Assembly: GCA_029449245.1 (NCBI GenBank)
Contig: JANATF010000001.1
Location: 3,968,001-4,032,000 of the forward strand
DNA: 64,000 bases
From: Mortierella alpina
Taxonomy: Eukaryota > Mortierellomycota > Mortierellomycetes > Mortierellales > Mortierellaceae
Direction: 5' to 3'
In this document: in pieces, positions 32,697-43,600 of the stretch
Layout: each line of letters starts with the position of its first letter
Numbering within the stretch: the first letter of the stretch is position 1
Position numbers and translations under genes: made by a program
The notes under the pieces: generated by a model
What the model saw: the letters and a program-made list of their open reading frames with translations, nothing else
What the model was told of the DNA's origin: nothing
Databases searched by the model: none

Positions 32697-34754
32697 ATGC
32701 TGCTTTTGACGACGGGTCTCTCGGCGCTGGCCCTGCTGATGGGGATGGCGCAAGCCAGAGTTGTCACTCTTGACTGGAATATCACCTATGTCATGGCCAA
32801 TCCAGATGGCCTCTTTGAGCGCCAGGTCATTGGCATCAATGGCCAGTTTCCGTAAGCCCAAGCTGTGTGTTTTTTGTTTCTGCGTCTTGAGTGTTCTCTT
32901 TGGTTGGAGTTGTGTGTCCTCAAATGCGCTGTTCCTCGCTTGTCCTCTTGTCCCTGCTGTACTGTAGCCCACCAGCGATCCATGTTACGCTGAACGATAC
33001 GCTGATCATCAATGCGTTCAACCAACTGAGCGAGCCCACGAGTTTGCATGCGCACGGCCTCTTCCAGACGAAGAATGCCCAGATGGATGGGCCAGCCATG
33101 GTCACGCAGTGCCCGATCCCTGTTGGAGGGAACTTTACGTATGTGATTCCCATCGAACAGAATGGCACGTATTGGATCCACGGGCATCACAAGGGGCATT
33201 ATGTGGATGGTCTCCGCGCCCCGCTCATCATCCACAACCTGCAAGAGACTTATCGATACGATGGGGAATACACTCTTGCTTTTACAGGTAAGGGTCCAAA
33301 ACCTATATGTATCATCAGACTTTGTGTCGAGTATTGATCTTTTCGTCCACTCACCCTCTCTCTCTCACACACACACACGCTCTCACTCTCGCTATCAATC
33401 TCGCTCGCGGACAGACTGGTACCACAGGCAGCATAAGGATCTGCTGAAGGAGTACCTATCGATTTTCAACCCGAGTGGAGCAGAGCCTGTGCCACAGTCA
33501 GGACTCATCAACCAGCAGAGCAACACCGAGTTCCAGTTTGAGGCAGGAAAGACCTACCGTCTGAGGATCATCAACATGTCGGCGTTGGCGATGTTTCATT
33601 TCTATATCGATGGGCACGATGTGGACATTATTGAGGTGGATGGTGTGGATGTGGAGAGGAAGACGGTCAAGACGTTCCCGATCTCGGCCGCTCAGCGGTA
33701 CTCTGTCCTGGTCACGGCCAAGAACGAGACCGGTGTGAACTACTTTGTCCACGGCGATATGGACCCTGGGATGTTTGATCAGGTGCCGAGTGATTTGGAC
33801 TTGAAGGTCCAAGGCAAGCTTGTCTACAACAGCCAGTCGCCTCAGACGATGGCGCCGATTGAGACCGTAGAGTACTGGTCCAGTTTTGATGATGGTGCAG
33901 AGTTGGTGCCCGTGGACCGACAGACGACGGCTCGAGCGAACCAGCAGTTTGTGGTGAGGGCGGCGTTTACGTTGATGGACGACTATATTAACCGGGCCAT
34001 GTTCAATGGAGTCACCTATGTGGCACCCAAGGTCCCGTCGCTGTACACGGCGTTGAGCGTTGGCAGTGGGTTTGCGAATGTGTCGGAGGTGTATGGCCAG
34101 TATTCGAACCCGATGGTGGTCCAGTATGGCGACTGGGTTGAGGTTGTGATCAACAATGATGACAATGGGACGCATCCGTTCCACCTGCACGGGCATGTGT
34201 TCCAGGTGGTTGGCCGCACGACGGACGGTCTGTATGATCCCTCTGCTACTGCTGGCTACCCGTACTTTGAGACGACGAATCCGTTGCGGCGGGACACGGT
34301 GGTGGTGCCGACGAGGACGAGTGTGGCGATCCGGTTCCAGGCCACGAACCCTGGGGTGTGGTTCTTTCACTGTCATATAGAGTGGCATTTGGAGGCCGGA
34401 CTGGCGATGACGTTGGTAGAGGCGCCTGAGGTGATGCCGAGTGTGCTGACGGTGGATCCGAAGCACTATGAGCATTGCGAGGCACTTGGGATCCCATACC
34501 GAGGGAATGCGGCGGGCCACGCTGGGTTGGACATGACGGGGGCGAACGAGGGAGCGGTGCCTCTGGCCCCGGGCAGGTTCAAGGCCAAGGGAGTGGTGGC
34601 ACTGGTGTGCAGCGTGCTGGCGGCGCTGATGGGGCTGGCGACAGTGGTGTGGTATGCGCAGGAGGAGGACGACGACGAGGCGGCGGTGGTTGCGAAACAG
34701 ACGAGGCTGAGGCTGGCGAGGCTGCAGAAGAAGCACGCGTCAGTGAGTGAGTGA
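32697..34754 (+). CDS. Fet3-type multicopper ferroxidase, 3 exons, 604 aa
   Basis: Exons 32697-32851, 32968-33287 and 33415-34754, in phase. A signal peptide ([19 protein letters not shown], about residues 2-20) is followed by three cupredoxin domains. The copper motifs are all visible: [29 protein letters not shown] and [14 protein letters not shown], the last giving Cys and His for type 1 and type 3 copper with a Leu in the axial zone. The membrane helix near the C-terminus ([20 protein letters not shown]) and short basic/acidic tail are typical of Fet3, which oxidises Fe(II) at the plasma membrane for the Ftr1 permease. The first His motif is HAHG rather than HWHG or HFHG. No FTR1 gene is adjacent. 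The promoter has iron-GATA sites, so repression in iron-replete cells is likely. Confidence 0.92.
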
Positions 34755-35906
34755 GTGAGTGAGAGAGTGAGTGATGTGCTCACAGGTAGTCAGCGAAACT
34801 TTAATCTATTCGTATATATTGAATACAGTAATGGAGGGTCCTTGCTGGCCTGGCTGGACACCCTGTGATGAGTTGCCTGTGCGCTCGTGGGGTCGTGACC
34901 CCACATTGGGTTTGGGTTTGCATGACGGGTGCGGGTGCACGGCACACATGTGCAAAGCAGCTAAAGGCAGAGCGAGAGATGTCTCCTCTAGGCTCCGGTC
35001 TCGTTCTCTCTCTCTCTGTCTTTTATTGCAGCACCACTGCCACTCGGCCACGCTGCAGCAAAGAAAAGGACGTGCGGGTTGCACATATATGTGTGTGTGT
35101 GTGTGTGTGTGTGTTTGCTGCAGCAAATGACAAGAATGACTACGAGATGACCAAGGATATGGCCCTCGTTGGCTGAAACGGGCCCAAAGAGGGCCCAAAA
35201 GCAAAAAAAAAATGTTCACTGGCTGCCTCTCCATCCCTGCACACACATCTCACCTCTCTCTTCCCAATCCCATCCCATTCAGCCCTATCCACTCCATCCA
35301 TTCATCCATCCATCCATCCATCCATCCATCTGTACATAGACACGCCATCTCCATCCGCTGGCCATCTAGCGCTCTTTTTTCTGCCGTCTCCTTCTTCACT
35401 CCTGCCCTCATATCTCTTTCTCTCTCTCGCTTGCCTCTCTCGCTCGCTCGTCGCCTGCTTGGCTTGCAAAGAGACCGTTTGACGCTGCCTCTCCCCCCCT
35501 GCCCCGTCTCTCCCCGCCCCCACTCTCGAGCACTGGCTCCTCCTGCTGCCCTTGTTCTGCCTCCCGACTCCCGAGCGAGTCTGTCTGAAGCACCGTCGTC
35601 ACCCTTCTGTCTGCAGTCGTAAGTACACGAGAGCCAAAAATACGGCCCTCCCGTGAAATATGTAGAATGATGATGATAGCGATGATGAGCCTGGGCATGA
35701 GCTTGAGGATGTTGAATATCCTGTGCAGGAGCGTATCTCTCTGTTCATCCCCTTCCTCCAACGCTGACCCTGCCCAGCACTGCTCTGCTCTCTCTGCTTT
35801 GCCATAGACTCTCCGTGCACCCTCGTCATCCTCGGCCGACCGAGGCTTTGCTCCAGAGACAAGAAAAACGACGCCCATCAAGCGACGACGTTCCTCGCCC
35901 CACTTG
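34755..35906. promoter_or_regulatory. promoter/leader of the cNMP-F-box gene, microsatellite-rich
   Basis: 1.15 kb without a gene. It begins with GTGA repeats straddling the ferroxidase stop codon (about 34738-34775). A GT microsatellite (about 35089-35113), a CCAT tetranucleotide array (about 35296-35330) and a CT-rich leader (35390-35590) follow. TCGTAAGTA at about 35617 looks like a donor for a 5' UTR intron. Confidence 0.55.
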
Positions 35907-38900
35907 ATGTTGTGGCCGACCCCCTCGCCGTCGTCGTTGCCCAAGGCTACCACCGTCGATCTCGACCACGAACGCGACAGAGGTATCCACTCCTCAAACT
36001 CGGACCAGTCGTCTACCTTCCTCAACACATTCGACAACAGCCGCCCCTCCTCGCCTGCCCCCCCAGCCGCTGCAGCCGCTGTCACTGCATCCCATCCCTC
36101 CTTGACCGACGCACCCGCAAGCATCCTCTCTCCAAAGATATCCGTGGGCGTCCCCTTGCCGGCAGAGTCGTCCTCTGCATTGCCTCTCCTTAGAACACCT
36201 CCCGAATCACCCGTCAAGGACCACAGACGGGAGTCTTTTCAGCGCAGGACCTGTCCGCTCCGTCCCCAGCCTATATCGCCTCAGCACGCACGCGCCCAAG
36301 AACGGGAACGGGATTCAACTCACCCGCAGGATCTCGACAGCAGTTGCAACGGCCATAACAACGTTGCAAATCTATCTTCGCCTCCTACTTCGCCCACCAC
36401 GCTGCAGTCACCCTCGGCCACTCTCCCTCCAAGGCTCTCTCAGTCCCTCATCGAACATCCACTCTTCCGGGACTGCACACAATCCGGGATTCATTGGCTG
36501 GCCTCCAGAATGCACATACGGCACTATCACCCGCAGGATCACATCATCCGCCGCTCCGAGCAGTCGAGCGCCATGTTCTACGTGCTGCGTGGAACCGTCA
36601 AGGTGGTGTCGCACGACAACGAGGCGACCTACTATGAGATCAAGGAAAACAACTTTTTCGGCGACGTGGGCGTGCTGTACAGAGTCCCTCGGTCCATGGA
36701 CGTGCTAGCCAAGAACCGCTGCACGATCGCCATTCTCTCGGGCGAAGACCTGGTCAAGGTCATGGAGCAGGCTCCTGAAATGGCCAAAGCCATCGGCTAC
36801 CAGACTCAGGAACGTTACCAAATGTACCTCAAGCGACGTCAGTCCATCTCGATGAGAAGAACCCTGGATGGAGGAACTGGCGGGCCTGACCAGTGCCAGG
36901 ACGATGCAAAGTCCGATAGCTTTGCCAAGAGCGATATCCATAGTGCGATTCGCAAGGTATGGACTAAGAGCCCCCCCCCCCCCCCCCCCCCCCCCCTTCC
37001 CCTTTGATTTCCTTTTCATTCCTCTTCTTTCTCGTCATGAAGGTCTAATTGCGATATTTTTTTTCATCTGTCTCCCTCGTCTCTCTGTTTTGTAACAAAA
37101 TAGGTACCGCTCTTCCAGAGTTGCTCCTCAGAGGTCATTCACATGTTGTCGCTCAATGTGGAGCCACGGACATACAACATTGGCCAGTCCATCATCCGAA
37201 GAGGCGAGATAGGCCGCGAAATGTTTTTTATTGTCTCGGGTGTGGTCGAGATCCTCTCGGACGACAACCTGAGGGTGTTGGCGCGGTTCCACGATGGCCA
37301 ATTCTTTGGCGAGATTGCAGTCTTGTTGGATGTGCCCCGTATCGCCAATGTGAAGGCAGTCTCGGAGGTCGAAGTGTTTGTGCTGACCAAGGAGAACCTC
37401 GAGGCCGTTTTTAAGGCCGTTCCAGGCGCAGCTGACACAATCACAGCAGAGGGCAATCGCCTCTACAAGAACTGGTTGATTCGCAATAGCCAGATAGGCC
37501 AGGATCAGCCCATGCAGGAAGTGGGTGCAGCTCTGCCCTGTGAGGACAAGGGCGAGTTGAATCACCAGTCGCTCAACCTTCCGCGAGGCTTTGTTCCCCC
37601 GAGCACGCAAGAGACACCGATATCGATGCCAGCGGGAGTCGAAGCCAAAATGGGCACGGACCACCCACGCATCGTCCGTCGACTCTCGCAAGACATGGTT
37701 CACCCGATCGAAGCAGGTCACCCAGCTTGTAAGTCTTGAAACACTCGACTGTTTCTCCTTTGTAACACATTTCCCGAACGCACCACATTAACCCACGCGT
37801 TATTGTCCAACTCTTACTTGGGAATAGCCATCAGTGTCCTACCTATGACCGCGGCAGCAGGCGATTTCAGGATGGGGCATCGTCCCTCTGATGTGGGGCC
37901 CATTGATGGAAACTTTATCCATGAGCAGGACACGCAGTCAAGCGGCCCTCTGTCGTTTTTTAACCAGGATGCAGACAATTCTGCAGATGCAAAGGAGGGC
38001 GCAATGGAACCACCAGCCAGCCGAAACCCAACTATCCGAGGACTACAGGAAAGCAACCCAAAGCGGAGACGGGCCAGTGTCGCCGTTTGGACGCAGCAGG
38101 ACCTCATGAAGCTCGCGGAATCGGCGCAATCCAAGACCACTGTAAATACAACCCATGCCCCATCGACCTCCAGCGCCATGGCCACCTTGCTGGGTCAAGC
38201 CAATCAACAGGATGATGACTTTGGTAGAAAGACGCGGGAGCGACGGGCCTCCAGCGTGCTCTTGGCCGGAACAGCAGCTCTTAAACAGCGTACGGGGCCT
38301 GCGACGTTTCAGGATTTGGAGGAGAGCACTGTCGTTCAGATCCTGAACGCGCTGCCATTGCGTCATCTCTTGAAGGCCAGACGGGTGTGCAAGGGCTGGA
38401 ACAAGCTTATTATGGAGCACCAGGATGTGCTGTGCAACCTGGACTTTTCGGCCTACAAAAAGATTGTCACAGACGCGGTTCTCGGCGACATTTGCAAGTC
38501 GATTCTGGCACACAACCGAGCGCGGACGACCCGGGTCTCCCTGCGGGACTGTTTCTTGGTCTCGGACAAGGGGTTGACGCTCTTGGCAGCGCACATGCCG
38601 GGCGTGCAGGAGCTGGATCTACATAGCTGCTGGAACGTGACGGACGCCGGTTTCCGTGCATTAGGACAGCACTGCACCCAACTTCGATCGATCGACTTTT
38701 CCAACTGCAGGAAGCTTGGTGACGAGACGATCTTTGCTCTCTATCCCAAGGAGGCGACTGTCATTGCGAATGTTGGGACAGGACGCTTGGTGGAGGCTGT
38801 TTTGGGACGGCAGGCAGAGATGCACCCTCAGCTGGAGGACACGATCGAGACAGAGGACAGCACTGACACGTCGATGGATGAGGCGCAGGTCTTGATGGCA

Positions 38901-40067
38901 CGTCGGCCTTCCATCAACACTGAAGCCGCGTTGGACGAGCAAGAGAATGTGGGCCACAAGGAGGCTCTGTCGCCTTTGGTTCCTGATATGGACAGCCGCA
39001 GTGTCGCTACTGGCATGGCGACGACTCCAACGACGTCTGCTGCCACGGGCGTGACCAAGACTGGCAAGAGTATTGGCCTATCTGACCGAGCGTCTGGTGG
39101 TGGTGGTGGTGGTGTAGCGCAAGGATGCCCCTTGCTCTCTCGATTGAATCTCTCCTATTGCAAGAACCTGACGGACAAGAGTTTTATCCATCTTTGCTTG
39201 TATGGATCCAAGCAGTTGGAGTCGTTGAATCTTCAGCGGTGCACGACCATTACGCCCGAGGCCTTTATGTCGCTCGACATTGACAACAAGATGTCGGTGC
39301 AGATGCAGGAGCAGGAGACGACGGTTGTTTTCGACGGAGAGCCACAGGTGGTGCATCCAGGGTACAACCCCTTGGTGGAGCCGTGCTTCCCACGACTGAA
39401 GGAGCTGGTTCTGTCGGATTGTACGTTCCTGACGGATGCGGCGATTGTGGCTCTGGCGCCGAATATGCCCCGACTGGAGGTGGTGTCGCTCTCGTTCTGC
39501 TGTGCACTGACGGACATTGCGGTGGAAGCCCTTTCGGAGAGTTGCCTGTTTATCAAGAAGCTCGACCTGTCGTTCTGTGGGTCGGCAGTGTCGGATGCGA
39601 GTCTGTACCAGCTGGCGCGGTTCGATGCGCTTGCGCCGGGACAATACTCGCTGGAGGACCTGGAGATCCGCGGATGTGTGCGGGTGACGGAGCTTGGGGT
39701 GCGCGAGGTTGTGAATGGGTGTTTGCACTTGAGACGGCTGAACATTAGCAGCTGCTCTGGGATTGGAACGGGCGAGCTTTGCCAGCAGCAGCAGCATGGG
39801 AGCGATGTGTCGATGGCCAGTACTCAGGATGCGGTGGCGCCTCAGCTGGCCGAGTCGCCGGCGCAGGTGGTGGTGGACGGGGCAGTGGTGCCGACGGAGC
39901 AGGCGCAGCAGCAGGACGATGCGATGGATGATGGGTCGCGCGGGTCGCTGGTGGGGCTGCCCAACTCTGCACAGAATGGCGAGGTGGCGCGCAAGATGAG
40001 TGCGCTCAAGCGCGGCAAGGAGTGGGCGCTGGCGCAACAGCGTCCGGGCCTGCAGATCATCGTCTAG
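35907..40067 (+). CDS. cyclic-nucleotide-binding / F-box / LRR fusion protein, 3 exons, 1304 aa
   Basis: Exons 35907-36956, 37104-37728 and 37828-40067, in phase. Residues 1-170 are Ser/Pro-rich. cNMP-binding domain 1 (about 175-300) has FFGDVGVLYRVPRSMDV as phosphate-binding cassette, with Asp in place of the usual Glu. Domain 2 (about 351-490) has FFGEIAVLLDVPRIANV with the canonical Glu and Arg. An F-box (about 712-755: FQDLEESTVVQILNALPL, RRVCKGWNKLI) leads into Cys-containing leucine-rich repeats like Grr1/Amn1 (VQELDLHSCWNVTDAGF, LESLNLQRCTTITPEAF, LKELVLSDCTFLTDAAI) up to about residue 1220. Five R-R-x-S motifs (RRQS, RRLS, RRAS twice, RRPS) fit protein kinase A sites. The likely role is an SCF substrate receptor controlled by cAMP or cGMP; this is inference. 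All parts are in one continuous frame set, with the cNMP/F-box link inside exon 3. Confidence 0.85.
36971..36996. repeat. poly-C homopolymer (26 nt) in intron 1
   Basis: A run of 26 C lies 14 bp after the 5' splice site of intron 1 (36957-37103) of the cNMP-F-box gene. It could form an i-motif, or a G-quadruplex on the other strand, and may affect splicing. Exact length may be unreliable. Confidence 0.9.
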
Positions 40068-40561
40068 ACGTGTGACTAGGGTGCCTAGGGTTGTGCTCGC
40101 CTTTGTATATACTATCAAAAAAGACCTTGTAACCAACAAGCCAGCAGTCCACCGCTTTGCCACCAGACGATATGAACTCTTTTTTTTTTTTTTTTTTTTT
40201 TTTTGACTCTTTATTCCTTTCATTCGTTCCCCTTTCACTCACTCCTTTCATTGATTCATTGATTCTCATTCTCATTCTCATTCGCTCGAGTCTAATTCCC
40301 CTTCAACAACAACAACAACAGCAACACACACACACACACACAACACTCACACGCCCACCCCCTTGGCACTACACCATTGGACAACTGTTGATGCATCCTT
40401 CCCCATCCATCCTCTGGCCACAGACTTCTGCCCTCAGCTCTCCTTCCGCCGCTGTCCCCGCGTCCTGCTGCGACGCTCTTTCAGGCTCGTGTCTGCAGCC
40501 CCGCAGTCCCCTTGAAGCGTGTGCCTCTCCCATTGCCTAGTCCACCATTCCTCTTGCTGTC

Positions 40562-40594
<33 letters not shown>

Positions 40595-40630
40595 GTGTGT
40601 GTGCTCAGCAGTTAGTAGTAGCAAGGCCCA
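40068..40630. other. spacer with T25 tract and microsatellites; promoter of the triple-START gene
   Basis: About 560 bp. It contains 25 T (40180-40204), CATT/TTGATTCATT repeats, CAA then CA microsatellites (about 40299-40342) and a CT/GT microsatellite (about 40558-40603) just before the next start codon. No gene seen. Confidence 0.6.
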
Positions 40631-43600
40631 ATGGATCTCAACCACGACAGGTCAGACTACAAACGTGCATGTGACAATGCCAATGGGCAAGCGGCCTCGA
40701 TTCGCTGACATGCCATTCTCTACCACCTCCTTCTCATCAAACCCCATCCTGGCCGCCACAGTGCAACCGAGCGCTACACCGAGACCTTGAACTCGGCCCT
40801 CACCTACTTTAGCTCGCTCGCACAGTCAACCTCCGGCTGGAAGCGGCTCTCCTCGGCCACAGTCCGATCAACGAGTACGTTGCTAATGGCGCTCTTCCTT
40901 CTCGCGCTATCTCTATCTGCATCGACCGAGGTGCCTATCATCACCATGTGCGCATCGTATGTCATGTCGTCGTAACCATCGCCTTTGCCTCTGCTTTTCT
41001 TTTGTCTATTCTCTCGTCTGTAACTCCACGCGCAGGAAGCGGCACGTCAGGATCACCTAGCACAGGAGGTAAAGGTGCTGGAGCAGGCTCATCATCGGCC
41101 TCATCCTCGCCCAACACTAATCGACATGGCCCGTACGAGGATCCTATGGCCAGTCTGCTCGGAGGAGCCACCCCCTCGTCCGCAGCCTCGGCCGCCATAG
41201 AGTCGCTCTTGCCCGCGATATCCGTCTCCAGGAAGAGTGTGCCTGGAAAGTCAGCAGAGATCGTTCGAGCCAGCATCCTACTGCCAGGACTGAACGAGCA
41301 GACCGATCTAGAGGATTGGCGAGCTGTCCTGGAATGCACCGGGGCGCGCAAGATTTGTAAGAAAGACGAAAGGGGGGTTGTCGGATGCATTCTATTTCTA
41401 CTTGCCTTTCATTTCTGCGTTGCAGACATGTGTGTCCTCGAGGATAAACAACGTGTCGCCCTCCTCAACAGCGTATTCATTCGTGAACCGGTACTCTTTT
41501 CTCACTCCTATATTTTCTTATTCTTTTTAAACTCTCTAGGGGATCAGATGGTGGAGAGCTCGACTGTGTTGATGACCCTGGACGACTCGACCTGTATCAC
41601 AAAAACCATTTTCAAGACTACTTGGCCCGCAAGGTGAGAACAGAGTGCCCGAGTGGAGAGAGTGGGACCCCTCCATCATCACCATCATCATCATCATCAT
41701 CATACGCGCGAATTGTCACATGTATTCAACCGCTCTTTCATGGACACCACATATGCCATGGTGACGATCCCTGCTGTCATACCGTTTATTTGGCATGCTG
41801 CTCTCATACCGGCGGGGGATAAAGTTTTTGTGGGGGGCGGAGTGTTGATGTGGCACCCGCGCACTCGGTCCAGGCTACCAAATATTAACTAACACCTCTT
41901 TGTAAAACGCCCTCGTGGTCATGTCATGTCCTATCAGCCCAAGAGACGCACTCCTTATCGAGACAACCCTGTTGGACCACAACGCCGTGCTTCACATCGC
42001 CACGTCCATCAAACCATCACACGACGACCCTATATTTATGCGGCCATCGCCCCCACATGTGCGCGCATACCTGCCGCTCGTAGCCTGGCACATACAGCTG
42101 GTCCCTGCAGACCTTGACGACGCCGTCTCGTTCACTTCCTTTAATTCATTGGCGGCAACTCAGAACCGGCCCGTCATGCCCCGACATTCGATCCGCGTCA
42201 GCTTTTATTATCAAATCGACATGCGAGGATGGGCCGTCAATTCATCCGTCTCAATGCAGTCCCATGTCCCGTCCTGTATAGCCAACGTATATCGTCTGCT
42301 GCGGCGGCAGGGCGTACCTCCGCATGTCAGCCGGCACAGTCCTCGGATACAGCTGGACCTGAACGAATATGACCCAGCGACAGGAATTTATGAGCTACGG
42401 TACGATGTCATCCCATTGGACTCTGAGGATCTGCTGATGGAGCGCAGGACAGTCTCGAGTGCACTGAAGCAGTTCAGACTAGGAAGCACCGTACAGGAGG
42501 AAGGACCAGAGTCTTCCAAGGACACCCTGGACTCGTCCAGCATACCTCAGGAGATTGTGCTTTCGGACGACGACGAGACCGAAGAGGCCGATGCCGACAA
42601 TCCTAATAATGATCTACAGCACGGTTATGTGGACGTGGAGCTGGACGGCGAAAAGTGGGGCGTGGGCAGTGATATTGTTGTTCACATCTTCATGAATGAC
42701 ATTGAGGATGAGGAATTTGTACAGGAGCATGTCGAGTGCCTCAAATATATGGGCCGGGATCGCTACATATTGCGGATGAAACACACCGAGATTGGCTCCA
42801 ACCATGGAGCCATTAACGTCAAGCTGAGGATCGAGCGGATCCCTCAGCAAACCACAGGAGGTGCCAATCTTCTCAGTCACCAGCAACTCCGTTCCCAGCG
42901 TCAGCAGCAAGAACAAGAGCTGCAACAGCAACAGAGGCAACAGGAGCAGGGACATGAGAATCTTTCGAATCCAGACATGACAGGGTTGATCGTATCTGTG
43001 AACGGATACGAAAAGAATATCACGCCTTTCCATCGATCCTCGATTCAGGGACCGAAACGCGTCAGCATGTCTCTCCAAGAGCAACTCGAGCTCAGCCAGC
43101 AGATTGTCCAAGAGGTCGACGATAGCTCAGGTCATTGGCGGTCAGGGTCCGAGGGACTGGATTCACAGGAGCAGCGGTCAACAGCATCACCGTTGTTGCT
43201 CATGTCTTCTTCCATGCCGACGACGATGCAGAGTCTGAACAGGAGCAACCAGAGTATTCTCAGCAACGGCACGAGCACAATGGCGCCCGGAAATACGAAT
43301 CCAAGCAAGGTCAACAGCAGCTATACCTACTTCAATTCTTTGCTGCAGGAACCTGCTGGCTCGTGGAAGGCCATCTCAAAGCAGCGGGGCGTTCAAATCT
43401 CTAAGCTCGAGACTCAGGGTCATGCTCCAGGGATTGTCAAGGGCGAGGGCATCTTTGAGGATTATTCAATTTGGGATTTGAAGGCTGTCCTTGATTGTGC
43501 CTCTGCGCGCAAGATATGTAAGTCGAGCCCGTTCGTCTCTCTCATGTCTGAAGACTCTGGATGATGTCTGGTCGACTCTTTGTAATGTTAAGACACTGAC

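Noticed and set aside
33498-34736. 412-codon ORF on minus opposite the ferroxidase
   Set aside because: Antisense shadow of a GC-rich coding exon; rich in His and Arg, no family features, while the + frame encodes all copper motifs.
39078-40238. 386-codon minus ORF opposite the LRR region
   Set aside because: Antisense of the F-box/LRR exon; Arg/His-rich composition is a by-product of the Leu/Asp-rich sense frame.
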